Shown piece by piece: positions 27,120 through 35,697 of a DNA stretch of 64,000 nt; positions within the stretch are counted from its first letter, which is position 1; every line of letters begins with the position of its first letter. This DNA comes from Azonexus hydrophilus (lineage in GTDB: Bacteria; Pseudomonadota; Gammaproteobacteria; Burkholderiales; Rhodocyclaceae): assembly GCF_905120355.1 (NCBI RefSeq), contig NZ_CAJHOB010000009.1, positions 1 through 64,000 on the forward strand, written 5' to 3'. A model generated the notes under the pieces. The model searched no databases. It was given only the letters and a program-made list of their open reading frames with translations, and was not told the origin of the DNA. The translations under genes and the position numbers were made by a program.

Positions 27120-29078
27120 TCAGGACACGGACGGGCGACCACGGTATTCAATCGCCATGAGGGTGATGTCGTCGGATTGCGGCGCAGTACCGGCAAAAGC
27201 CTTGATACTGGCGACGGTCCCCTTGACCAGGTCAAAAATCGGTTCGCCCTGCAATTCATTGCACACCGCCAGCAGGCGCTGCTCGTCATACAACTCGTCT
27301 TGCAGGTTCATCGCCTCGGTCACGCCATCGGTGTAGAGCAGCAGGCGATCCCCTGGCGTCAGCCGCATCGTTTCCGCCTGATAAGGGTAATCCTCGACGG
27401 CCCCGATCACCAGCTGGCGGGTCTTGGGGAAATAGTGCGGCGGACCCTGGCGGGGAATCAGCAGCGGCGGGTTGTGTCCGGCATTGGTGTAGACCAGCGC
27501 CCCGTCGCGCAAATCGAGCACGGCGCAAAACACCGTGACAAACATGCTTTGATCGTTATCACGGGCCATCTGGTCATTCACCCGGGACAAGATTTCTGCC
27601 GGACTCAGATCCATTCTGGCGGTTGCCTTGATCAGGGTTTTGGTGACGGCCATGAATAACGAAGCGGGCACGCCCTTGCCGGAGACATCGGCAACGACCA
27701 GACAAAGATGATCATCATCGAGCTGGAAGAAATCGTAGAAATCGCCACCGACTTCCTTGGCCGGTTCGATCACGGCAAAAAGACTGAATTCTTCCCGATG
27801 CGGGAACGGGGGCAGCATTTTGGGCAGGATCGACATCTGAATGTCGTGCGCAATGCTCAGTTCGCCTTCGATACGTTCCTTGGCTGAGGTGGTCGCCACC
27901 AGATCGCGGATGTGTATCTGCAAATCCCGGTTCATTGCCGCGAACGCCCGGCTCAGATCACCCACTTCGTCATGTGCCGTCTGGGCCGGGAGCTGTACGT
28001 CAAAATCACCGTTACGCATGCGCCCGGCGGCAATCGCGAGGCTGTGCAGCGGCCGGGTGATCGAACGGGCAATCAGCACCACCACCAGCACAATCAGCAG
28101 AATGCCCAGCAGGCCAATCGCGGCGACCGTCAGCGTCAACTCGCGGATGCCGGCAAACAGTTCGCGCTCGGGAAAGACAATGGCCAGCGACCAACCCGCC
28201 GCAGGAATCGGACCGTAATAGAGGCGCGCCGGCGCACCGGCAAGGCCGCGATAGGGCACAAAACCGCTCTCGCCACGCAGCATGCGCCGGCCCACCTCGC
28301 GCAAGGCCGTGTCATCAGCGGCTTCCGCCAGACTGAAAATGGACTCGTTCATGACGTGGTCAGTAACGGGATGCGTCACAATCGAGCCGTTGCGTGACAG
28401 GAGAAAGGCATAACCGCTGTCCAGCACCTTGATCGCGCCAATCGTTTGCGCCAGCCAGTCAAGCGAGATATCGGCCGTGACGACGCCCATGAGGCGGCGC
28501 GTTGCCCCACTGCCCGCGTAAAACGGTACGGAATAGGTGGCCATCAGGGTATTGCCACCGCCTTCATCGAAGTAGGGCTCGCTCCAGCCGGCACGCTCCA
28601 GCTCCCGGGGAATCTGGTACCAGTCCTGCACCCGGTAGTCATAGGCGGCTTCAAGCTGGACGGTTTTGATTTCCGCGCCGTCGCGGTACGCATAAGGCGC
28701 GTGCAACCGAGCCGCACCGGCTGACCCCACAGGCTCGAAAGCAATGGTCGTGCCGTAGATTTCCGGATTGTTTTCGAGCGTGCGCTGCAGCATCTGCCGC
28801 ACACTCCGATCACTCGCCGGATCAACGCGCGGATCGTTGATCTGATCCTGCTCCAGTTGCCGCGCCGTGATTTCCACCACCCGTGCCGTGGTGCTCAACG
28901 CGGCTTCGACACGATTGGCCGAGGCCAGCGCAAGGTAATGGGCGCTGTTGGCGACTTCGGTTTCGATCAAGGCCCGCGAACGCAGGTGATTGAAACCGAG
29001 CATGCCGGCAAAAATGACCGAGGTACTCAGGGTTACTGCCAGAATCAGGCGCGCCCCGATCGTTTCAGCGAAGCGCAT
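27120..29078 (-). CDS. Membrane PP2C-type (SpoIIE) phosphatase with Cache sensor and HAMP
   Basis: Order in 652 residues: transmembrane helix at about 10-30, a large periplasmic double-Cache sensor (about 35-305, with WYQIPRELERAGWSEPYFDEGGG), a second helix near 315-335, HAMP, a short coiled coil, and a SpoIIE/RsbU phosphatase domain (about 415-645). Metal ligands are intact: EVGGDFYDFF, VADVSGKGVP, YTDGVTEAM, and QSDDITLMA. By family it should dephosphorylate a phospho-STAS protein, here most likely the product encoded at 30495-30827. It overlaps the upstream binding-protein gene by 14 bases, as the last gene of the operon. Confidence 0.92.
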   Translation of the reverse strand: MRFAETIGARLILAVTLSTSVIFAGMLGFNHLRSRALIETEVANSAHYLALASANRVEAALSTTARVVEITARQLEQDQINDPRVDPASDRSVRQMLQRTLENNPEIYGTTIAFEPVGSAGAARLHAPYAYRDGAEIKTVQLEAAYDYRVQDWYQIPRELERAGWSEPYFDEGGGNTLMATYSVPFYAGSGATRRLMGVVTADISLDWLAQTIGAIKVLDSGYAFLLSRNGSIVTHPVTDHVMNESIFSLAEAADDTALREVGRRMLRGESGFVPYRGLAGAPARLYYGPIPAAGWSLAIVFPERELFAGIRELTLTVAAIGLLGILLIVLVVVLIARSITRPLHSLAIAAGRMRNGDFDVQLPAQTAHDEVGDLSRAFAAMNRDLQIHIRDLVATTSAKERIEGELSIAHDIQMSILPKMLPPFPHREEFSLFAVIEPAKEVGGDFYDFFQLDDDHLCLVVADVSGKGVPASLFMAVTKTLIKATARMDLSPAEILSRVNDQMARDNDQSMFVTVFCAVLDLRDGALVYTNAGHNPPLLIPRQGPPHYFPKTRQLVIGAVEDYPYQAETMRLTPGDRLLLYTDGVTEAMNLQDELYDEQRLLAVCNELQGEPIFDLVKGTVASIKAFAGTAPQSDDITLMAIEYRGRPSVS

Positions 29079-30054
29079 GGTTGCCTTTCACGAAATCATC
29101 GTAATCCAGCGCCGCACGCACCAGGCCGCGCCGACGCAGTTCCTGCACCACCACCTGGTAGTCTTGCCGACTCAACTCTCCTACGCCGCTGCCCTCTGCC
29201 GGACGTATCAACGCCCGCATGCGCGACAGCATCCAGCGTTGATGCATGCGGTTCGCGGGCAGGCGCGCATCCTTGATGATGCGCAGCATGACATCGAGCG
29301 TTTCCTCGGGATGGGCAAACGCATACTCCCAGCCCTCCAGCGAGGCCCGGACAAAGGCGGACACCAGCTGCGGATCGCGGGCCACGGTTGTCTCCAGGGC
29401 GTACAAACCATCTTCCGGGTAATTCGCCCCATGCTCCTTGAGCGGAAACACGGTCAGCTCATCCTCATTCAAGCCGGAGTTGAGAATGCTGTGGTACTCG
29501 TTGTACTCCATCGCCGATACTGCCGCGATACCACCGCGCAGGAACAGGTTGACGGTTGCCGACTGCTGCACCGGCTGCACCTTCAGGCCATGCTGATCGA
29601 ACACACTATGCGGCGGAATATCGAAATCCCCACCCCACAACCCGACCTTTTTCCCCGCCAGATCGGCCAAGGTACGAATTCCTGAATCCTTGCGCGCTAC
29701 CAGCAGCATCGACGACTGTTGCACCACCTGGCCAATATGGACCAGTGGCAGCCCCGCGTCCCGCCGTTGCAGGGCGGTGGTCAGCCACAGGGCGGCGAAA
29801 TCGGCACGACCATCGCGCAGGTATTCGGACGGGTTGCGGCCCGGCCCCCCTTCGATAATGCTCAAATCGATACCGTGCTTGAGATAAATCCCCTTCTCTG
29901 CCGCCATGTAATAACCGGCAAACTGGGCCTGCGGCAGCCAGAGGGGAATGAAGCTCGCCTGTTTGACCGGCTCCGCCGCGCTAGCGGTTAGCGCGAAAAC
30001 AAGGAATAGGCCGCAGCTTAGCCAGCGGAGGATCAGGGAGGGAAAACGGGGCAT
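29065..30054 (-). CDS. NMT1/THI5-like periplasmic substrate-binding protein
   Basis: A 329-residue protein with a Sec signal peptide (ending ALTASAA near 26) and the NMT1/THI5-type fold: FIPLWLPQAQFAGYYMAAEKG, GGPGRNPSEYLRDGRADFA, and a central TVNLFLRGGIAAVSAMEYNE. Relatives bind pyrimidine precursors, nitrate, taurine or aromatic sulfonates for ABC import. Here no matching permease is adjacent; it sits between an RsbW-like ATPase and a Cache-phosphatase gene with which it overlaps. It may therefore present a ligand to the phosphatase's periplasmic sensor instead of to a transporter (inference). Confidence 0.85.
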   Translation of the reverse strand: MPRFPSLILRWLSCGLFLVFALTASAAEPVKQASFIPLWLPQAQFAGYYMAAEKGIYLKHGIDLSIIEGGPGRNPSEYLRDGRADFAALWLTTALQRRDAGLPLVHIGQVVQQSSMLLVARKDSGIRTLADLAGKKVGLWGGDFDIPPHSVFDQHGLKVQPVQQSATVNLFLRGGIAAVSAMEYNEYHSILNSGLNEDELTVFPLKEHGANYPEDGLYALETTVARDPQLVSAFVRASLEGWEYAFAHPEETLDVMLRIIKDARLPANRMHQRWMLSRMRALIRPAEGSGVGELSRQDYQVVVQELRRRGLVRAALDYDDFVKGNHALR

Positions 30055-30061
30055 GGTGATA

Positions 30062-30484
30062 TCAACGATTCAAGGTGAGGCGAACGACGTTACGTCCATC
30101 CTGCCGGAAACAATCCAGCTGATCTGCAATCTGACGAACCAGAAACCAGCCCAGGCCGCCGATTTTACGGTCCTCGATTGCCGCCGCCAGATCAGGTTCG
30201 CCAATCGAATTCATGTCAAAAGCAATACCCTCGTCGATAACTTCGGCCACAAATTGTGCCCCGGCAGCCCGACAGTTCAAGGTCACCGGTCCCGGGCCGG
30301 CAGGATAGGCGTAGTGGCAGATATTGACGAAAATCTCCTCGAACGCCATGGTCAGCATGCCGACACGCTTCGGCGCCAAGCCGAACGCGACGGCGCACGC
30401 GGCGAGATGTTCCTGCAAGGGCTCCAGGTTCACCAACTCCGCTGCCAGCGTCAGCGAATCGAATTCACTCGGCGTAGCGTTCAC
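30062..30484 (-). CDS. RsbW-like ATP-binding protein (serine kinase / anti-sigma type)
   Basis: The 140-residue protein is a stand-alone GHKL ATPase of the HATPase_c_2 type. The N box FEEIFVNICHYAY near 48-60, the G1 box DEGIAFD near 88-94, and the G2 box GGLGWFLVRQ near 115-124 are all intact, so ATP binding and kinase activity are plausible. In partner switching such proteins phosphorylate a STAS antagonist and sequester a target, often a sigma factor. The STAS gene lies 10 bases upstream. No sigma factor is in the operon, so the target may be another protein. Confidence 0.9.
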   Translation of the reverse strand: MNATPSEFDSLTLAAELVNLEPLQEHLAACAVAFGLAPKRVGMLTMAFEEIFVNICHYAYPAGPGPVTLNCRAAGAQFVAEVIDEGIAFDMNSIGEPDLAAAIEDRKIGGLGWFLVRQIADQLDCFRQDGRNVVRLTLNR

Positions 30485-30494
30485 CAGCGAGATC

Positions 30495-30827
30495 TCACAC
30501 CGCCGCCAGCGCCGCTGCCAGCGAGGAGTGGGTGCCGAGGATGGAGCTGAAGCCGGTCATCTCGAAGACCTCGCGCACATTGTCCTGCAGGTTGGCAAAC
30601 ACCACGGCGCCCCCCTTGGGCTTGAGCTGCTTGGCCGTCGACAACAACACGCGCAGCCCGGCGCTGCTGATATAGCTGAGATTGGCGAAATCGACGACCA
30701 GACGCGTCTTGTCTTCAGCAATGAGCTGACTGACGACTTTCTCGTAGTCGCCTGCCGATACGGCATCGAGCTTGCCCGTTACTGAAACGACATGTGCTGT
30801 ACCTGATTCCTGTACCTGAATTTCCAT
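30495..30827 (-). CDS. STAS-domain anti-sigma factor antagonist
   Basis: A 110-residue SpoIIAA/RsbV-type protein. The phosphorylation loop reads SYISSAGLRVLL with Ser54-Ser55 at the expected place, and VVSVTGKLDAVSAGDYEK forms the first strand-helix. The ATG at 30827 follows TGGAG; the longer frame upstream is unsupported. It should be phosphorylated by the adjacent RsbW-like ATPase and dephosphorylated by the SpoIIE phosphatase, completing a partner-switching triad in one operon. Confidence 0.92.
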   Translation of the reverse strand: MEIQVQESGTAHVVSVTGKLDAVSAGDYEKVVSQLIAEDKTRLVVDFANLSYISSAGLRVLLSTAKQLKPKGGAVVFANLQDNVREVFEMTGFSSILGTHSSLAAALAAV

Positions 30828-31055
30828 TTTCACTCCAGACTTTTGTTTGCCAAACCATGACGCATCTGATTCCGGCGCACCGACAGCGCAAAAAAGTGAG
30901 GCCAGAATCAAATCACGCCGTAATCTTCTTGTCCTGCTCAAAATTCACGCATCAGTCCGAGTGTGACCGTACTGTGCACCACTTTCGAACTGACGGCCTC
31001 GACCTGGCTGCCATCAGCAACACTCAACCCACCGCCGATGCGGGGCGCGGACAAA

Positions 31056-31463
31056 CTATTTCGCCGGTGCGACATTGGCCGAACCTTCCGCACCAACATA
31101 CACCGCCAGCAACCTGACCACGCCGCTCCCCTGATTCATGCCGCGATGCGGCACATGCATCGCCTCTACCAGCGCATCACCCTGGCGAAATGTTTTGACG
31201 CCCTCCGAGCCGTAATCGACAGTCAGCTCGCCTTCCAGAATATAGGCGACCAGCGGCACCGGATGCCGGTGAAACGCGGCAACAGCCCCCGGAGCGACCG
31301 TCACCACGGCAACGGTGATCTTGGGCGCACCGCTGGGGTACTGGATAGCCTCGCCGACAATCGTCTTGCCCGTCACCAGCAATTCCTGCACCGGGTAGTA
31401 GTTTGATTCTTGCGCCTGCGCGCCAGTAGCCAGCAGCGCCAACAACAGGATGAATTTTTTCAT
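31056..31463 (-). CDS. Exported cupin-domain protein
   Basis: The 135-residue protein has a signal peptide (MKKFILLLALLATGAQA) and one cupin barrel: PGAVAAFHRHPVPLVAYILEG gives motif 1 with two histidines and a later glutamate position, and GDALVEAMHVPHRG gives motif 2. Small periplasmic cupins bind metals or small ligands; no enzyme activity can be assigned. It starts eight bases after the ABC ATPase gene ends, so it belongs to the same transcript. A 228-base gap separates it from the STAS gene, where I see no other gene. Confidence 0.85.
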   Translation of the reverse strand: MKKFILLLALLATGAQAQESNYYPVQELLVTGKTIVGEAIQYPSGAPKITVAVVTVAPGAVAAFHRHPVPLVAYILEGELTVDYGSEGVKTFRQGDALVEAMHVPHRGMNQGSGVVRLLAVYVGAEGSANVAPAK

Positions 31464-31471
31464 GGGCCTCC

Positions 31472-32563
31472 TCAATCCGCAGCCAGACGAATCGACAAAC
31501 GGTTACCGTCGGCATCGGTGTGGTAGTCGATACTTTCGGCCAGATTGGTAATGATGGTCAGTCCCAGTTCGTCGGGCAGCGCGTCACTGTCCAGCGGGTT
31601 GGGGGCATCGCCCGGAGTGTCGAGGGTAAGCTCAAGCCGCCCGGTTTTCTCGGCATAACCGAGGGTAAGCTCCAGCGCTGCCGCGGCCAGGCGCGGCTGG
31701 TAAATGGCAAGCAGCTCCTCAACCAGCAGCAACAGATGCTGACGCGTCTTTTTCGGCAGAATCTGCTTCTCGCAAAACTGTTCGAGCTCGGCGTTGATGG
31801 CGTAAAGATCGAAGTCCGGACTATCGATACGCAGGCAGACGCTGCGAATACGATGAATGAAGGCGCGGGTTTTCTCGCGCTGCGGCTGATCGAAGATCTG
31901 CGCCGGTGTACCTTGCTCGTAGATAACACCTTCGTCCATGTAGAACACCCGGCTCGAGATGTCGCGCGCAAAATCCATTTCGTGGGTGACCACCAGCATG
32001 GTCAGCCCCTCCTTCGCCAGCCGCCGCATCACGGCCAGCACCTCGCTGACCATGGTTGGGTCGAGCGCCGAGGTCGGTTCATCGAAGAGGATGATTTGCG
32101 GCTCCATCGCCAGGCAACGGGCAATCGCCACGCGCTGTTTCTGCCCCCCCGAAAGTTCGTCGGGGAAGCTGCCGGCTTTTTCGGCCAGTCCGACCAGCTT
32201 GAGCAGTTCGCGCGCCTTGGCTTGCGCCTCGGCTTTGCGGGCGCCCAGCAGCTTAATCGGCCCTAGCGTCAGATTGTCCAGCACCGAAAGGTGGGCGAAA
32301 AGGTTGAAGGACTGGAACACCATGCCCATCTTGCGCCGCATTTTCGGCACGTCGGTGGCGGGGTCAAGCAAGTTGATGCCGTCAATCTCGATCCGGCCAC
32401 CGCTTGGCGGGTCAAGCAGGTTGAGGCAGCGCAGGAAGGTGCTCTTGCCGGTACCGGAAGGGCCGATGATGGAAATCACCTCACCTTTGGCAATATCGAC
32501 CGTGACATCCTTGAGCACGGTCAGCTCGCCATACCGTTTCGCCAAATGCTCGACCTTGATCAT
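31472..32563 (-). CDS. Amino-acid-type ABC transporter ATPase fused to a degenerate RsbW-like domain
   Basis: Residues 1-240 are a GlnQ-type ATPase: Walker [10 protein letters not shown] (34-42), Q loop VFQSFNLF, signature LSGGQKQR (138-144), Walker [13 protein letters not shown], and H loop THEMDF. Residues about 245-363 are an extra domain with a GHKL-like layout: [12 protein letters not shown] near 278-289 aligns with the N box but has isoleucine where the metal-binding asparagine should be, [11 protein letters not shown] replaces the G1 box, and [10 protein letters not shown] resembles G2. This suggests a non-catalytic protein-binding version of the RsbW fold. It overlaps the permease gene by ATGA. 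Confidence 0.9.
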   Translation of the reverse strand: MIKVEHLAKRYGELTVLKDVTVDIAKGEVISIIGPSGTGKSTFLRCLNLLDPPSGGRIEIDGINLLDPATDVPKMRRKMGMVFQSFNLFAHLSVLDNLTLGPIKLLGARKAEAQAKARELLKLVGLAEKAGSFPDELSGGQKQRVAIARCLAMEPQIILFDEPTSALDPTMVSEVLAVMRRLAKEGLTMLVVTHEMDFARDISSRVFYMDEGVIYEQGTPAQIFDQPQREKTRAFIHRIRSVCLRIDSPDFDLYAINAELEQFCEKQILPKKTRQHLLLLVEELLAIYQPRLAAAALELTLGYAEKTGRLELTLDTPGDAPNPLDSDALPDELGLTIITNLAESIDYHTDADGNRLSIRLAAD

Positions 32564-34065
32564 GCGCGCCCTGCCTTGCGGCCGTATTTCGGATCGGTCA
32601 CTCGTTCCAGATACTCAAGGAATTGCAGCAATACCCAGGAAATCAGGAAATACAGGAGGGCGATCATCACCAGCGGGAAAAACGCATCGAAGGTGCGGCT
32701 GCGGATGATGTCGCTGGCCTTGGTCAGATCTTGCACGGCAATGTAACCGACGATTGAGGTCATCTTGACCAGGGAGATGAATTCGCCCTTGAACACCGGC
32801 AGGATGCGGTGGATGGTCTGCGGCAGGACGATGTTCACGAAGGTCGACAGTCGGGTAAAACCCAGGGCGATGCCGGCTTCGGTCTGCCCCTTGTCGACGC
32901 CCTGGATGCCGGTACGGAAAATCTCGGCGCTGTAGGCCGCAAAATTCAAGCCGAAAGCGATGACGGCGACCAGCACCGGGTCGATGTTCACCGAAGCGAA
33001 GACGACGTAGAAGATCAGCATCAGCAACACCAGCACCGGGGTACCGCGCAGGATGGCGATGTAGAGGCGGGCCGGCAGGTTGAGCAGGCGTCGCGCCGAC
33101 ATGCGCATGAAACAGATCGCGCCACCAAGCAGCGTACCCAGGAGGGTCGAGAATACGGAAATGATGACCGTGGTCTTCAAGCCGTCCCAGATCAGCAGGT
33201 AACGATCCTCAACGAGGATGTTGCTATGAAAACTGGCTGCAACACCTCGCAACCAGCGTGCAATCGCATTACGCTCGACTGCTGCGGCAGGCTGCGGCGC
33301 CAGCACCAGGGCACTGATATCGTTGCCAAGATAAGGCCTTGAGTAACGGATCAGCTTCTTGCGCTCCTCCGTGACGTTGAAATTGGAAATTGCGAGATCA
33401 ATCTTTTTCGACTGCAGCGCCGGAATCAGTGCTTCAAAGTTGTAGTCCACAATTTCAATGCGCCGGTCGAGACGCTGACCGATCAGATGAATCAGTTCAA
33501 TATCCAGACCCGCCAGCGCGCCATACGCATAAAAAGTAAACGGTTCGTTCTGGCCGCTGGTCCCCACGCGCAGCACACGCCCCTTGCCCACATGATCAAC
33601 CCGGGACATCGGTGGTGGCGTGGTGTAGTGGCTATCGAGCCACTTGGCGCGCAGGCGCTGCAACTCGCCTTCCTGTTCGAGTGCAGTGAGTGCAGCATCA
33701 ATGTCGGCCTGCAGCGCCGCGTTGTCTTTATGCATTGCCACTGCAACATCGAGCCGTGCAACTGCTTGATCGAGGATATGCAATTGCGGGTTTTTCGCTA
33801 CCAGATTGAAGAGCACGCTCTTGTCAAAGACGTACGCATCGACTTTACCGGTAGCCACTGCCAACGCCGCATCCGAAGAAGTATTCAATTCGACAAAGTG
33901 CGCTGCGGGGAAGTACTTGCGTGCGGCGAGATCACCGGCTGAGCCCGTCAACACCGCAATCCGCTTGCCATCCAGATCTTGCAGGCGCGGCGCAGCATCC
34001 TGCGCCCAGCAGACTCCCGCAGCAAGCCACAGGCCCACAGCGATCAGTTGCAGAAACCTGCTCAT
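32560..34065 (-). CDS. Fused ABC solute-binding (permuted) and permease protein
   Basis: A signal peptide (about 1-22) precedes a solute-binding region and a His/Glu/Gln-type permease with about five helices (about 288-495; TAAYSAE-like [21 protein letters not shown] and EAGIALG are the EAA region). The binding region is in unusual order. Residues 28-147 ([15 protein letters not shown], then [17 protein letters not shown]) correspond to the second half of an SBP_bac_3 domain, and residues 162-257 ([15 protein letters not shown], then [14 protein letters not shown]) to its first half. It ends overlapping the ATPase gene by four bases. Confidence 0.88.
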   Translation of the reverse strand: MSRFLQLIAVGLWLAAGVCWAQDAAPRLQDLDGKRIAVLTGSAGDLAARKYFPAAHFVELNTSSDAALAVATGKVDAYVFDKSVLFNLVAKNPQLHILDQAVARLDVAVAMHKDNAALQADIDAALTALEQEGELQRLRAKWLDSHYTTPPPMSRVDHVGKGRVLRVGTSGQNEPFTFYAYGALAGLDIELIHLIGQRLDRRIEIVDYNFEALIPALQSKKIDLAISNFNVTEERKKLIRYSRPYLGNDISALVLAPQPAAAVERNAIARWLRGVAASFHSNILVEDRYLLIWDGLKTTVIISVFSTLLGTLLGGAICFMRMSARRLLNLPARLYIAILRGTPVLVLLMLIFYVVFASVNIDPVLVAVIAFGLNFAAYSAEIFRTGIQGVDKGQTEAGIALGFTRLSTFVNIVLPQTIHRILPVFKGEFISLVKMTSIVGYIAVQDLTKASDIIRSRTFDAFFPLVMIALLYFLISWVLLQFLEYLERVTDPKYGRKAGRA

Positions 34066-34870
34066 CGCCAGCCGACCAGGGCTTTGTTTCCCGCACTAGG
34101 GCAGCAATGCCACCGGTGTAATAAGGTTCGGAGAACAGCACTTTCTGGGCGCGCTCGTCAGTAATGGTGATGCAAGCGGCAATCATATCGACCTTGCCGG
34201 AAATCAGGGCGGGAATCAGCGAGCCAAATTCCATGTTCACCACTTCCAGCGTCTTGCCCTGCTGCTTCGCCACCCGTTTGGCCAACTCGATATCGAAACC
34301 GACCACCTGCTGCGAGCCATCGACAAAAGAGAAAGGTTCAGTGACGGCGGCGGTGCCGAGCTTCAGCACACCCGCTGCTCCCTCCACGGGAATCTCCGGC
34401 ATCGCCGCCGGATTCCCTTTTTTCGGGAACCAGCGTGCCTGCATTTCATCGTAGCCGCCGCCCTGTCTCAGTTCCTTGACGACTGAATCAATCGCCACCT
34501 TGAGCGCACGGTTTTCCGGCGATACGGCAAAACCATAGTTGTCGACGGTGATCATCTCCGGCAACACCTTCAAGCCATCATTCTTGGCAGCAATATTTTT
34601 CAGGATCGGCTCATCGTACGCCACCGCATCGGCCTTGCCTGCCTTGACTGCCAGGGCGGCATCAAGCACCGTATTGAAATACTGGAATTTGGCCTGCGGA
34701 AATTTTGACAGCACCAGCGTGTCAGCCGCTGTGCCGGTGGGCACCGCAAAGGATTTATCTGCCAGCTGCGGCAGGCTGGTGATTTCTGCTTTCTGTGCAC
34801 ACCCTCCCGCCAGAAGCAACACCGACAGCATGAAACAGCCACTCAAAACCCTGGAACGCAGTTTGCCCAT
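33932..34870 (-). pseudogene. Permuted ABC solute-binding lipoprotein, probably frameshifted near its 3' end
   Basis: It starts at ATG 34870 after GGGGGAG, with a lipoprotein signal (LLLAGGC, Cys24). Residues 33-150 match the second half and about 168-260 the first half of an SBP_bac_3 domain, the same permuted order as the next gene. After Arg260 the frame runs 134 bases into the downstream gene and becomes cysteine-rich nonsense. Adding one G to the GGG at 34092-34090 (minus strand) would instead give [11 protein letters not shown] and a stop at 34062, overlapping the next ATG as ATGA. A sequencing indel or a real mutation is possible; the protein is otherwise intact. Confidence 0.75.
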
Positions 34871-34995
34871 CACAGTCTCCCCCTGAAAGACCGGCAGTAT
34901 AATTCGGCTTTTCTAGGTTCGCGCACCCAGGTTCGCGCAAAACTCCCAGATTCGCTCGCAAAATCCCGAATCTGACAACAGGAGACGCACACACC

Positions 34996-35598
34996 TCAAA
35001 GACTGGACACAGCACCCCGGATCAGGCCGACGGCAACGCCCTCAATGGCAAAATCCGCCACTGTCGCATCGACGACGATGGGTTCGAAATCCGGATTTTC
35101 GGCCAGCAGATGGATCACCCCGGCGTTGCGCTGCAAGCGTTTGACGGTCACCTCTTCATCGAGCCGGGCAACCACGATCTGTCCATCGCGTGCCTGGTTG
35201 GTCTTATGCACGGCAAGGAGATCACCCTCGAAGATGCCCGCATCAATCATCGACAAGCCGCGCACCTTGAGCAGAAAATCCGCTCGTGGGCTGAACAAGC
35301 CGGCGTCCAGCGCATACCGCCCCTGCACGTTCTCCACTGCCAGGATCGGCGATCCGGCGGCCACGCTGCCAATCAGCGGCAGGCCGAGCTGTTCGATCAG
35401 ACGGATGCCGCGTGCCGAACCGGGCTCAAGATGAATCGCCCCTTTTTTCGCCAGCGCCTTGAGGTGATCCTCGGCCGCATTGGGCGAGGCAAAGCCGAAG
35501 GCGGTCGCAATCTCCGCCCGCGTCGGCGGCGCGCCCAGCATTTCCAGATTGTTTTTGATGAAATCGAGGATTTCCTGCTGGCGGGCAGTAAGTTTCAT
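34996..35598 (-). CDS. lexA: SOS repressor LexA
   Basis: LexA represses DNA-damage genes and cleaves itself with RecA. The 200-residue protein has the N-terminal winged helix ([24 protein letters not shown]), the cleavage site Ala81-Gly82 (SVAAGSPI), and the catalytic pair Ser116 (GLSMIDAGI) and Lys153 (EVTVKRL). The start at 35598 opens [13 protein letters not shown]; an in-frame start further up would lie inside the SOS box and is rejected. Autoregulation is indicated by the operator 27 bases upstream. Confidence 0.98.
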   Translation of the reverse strand: MKLTARQQEILDFIKNNLEMLGAPPTRAEIATAFGFASPNAAEDHLKALAKKGAIHLEPGSARGIRLIEQLGLPLIGSVAAGSPILAVENVQGRYALDAGLFSPRADFLLKVRGLSMIDAGIFEGDLLAVHKTNQARDGQIVVARLDEEVTVKRLQRNAGVIHLLAENPDFEPIVVDATVADFAIEGVAVGLIRGAVSSL

Positions 35599-35624
35599 GG
35601 CAAGCTGACTCAGGTGTGATTTGA

Positions 35625-35640
35625 CTGTATTTTTATACAG
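35625..35640. promoter_or_regulatory. SOS box (LexA operator) of lexA
   Basis: CTGTATTTTTATACAG has perfect CTGT and ACAG ends and symmetric TAT/ATA inner arms around TTTT, matching the gamma/betaproteobacterial LexA operator. It lies 27 bases before the lexA ATG, consistent with autorepression. Confidence 0.93.
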
Positions 35641-35697
35641 CAATCCATTTTTGGCAAGCGCAACCGCACGTTACCAGCGCGGCCGCAAGTTACGCAC

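Noticed and set aside
33932-34061. C-terminal tail of the lipoprotein frame overlapping the next gene
   Set aside because: It is antagonistic to the signal peptide coding of the downstream gene in another frame and looks like read-through after a lost base.
34090-34096. Programmed -1 frameshift at GGGAAAC near the end of the lipoprotein gene
   Set aside because: The heptamer resembles a slippery sequence but is not in the right phase relative to the lipoprotein frame.
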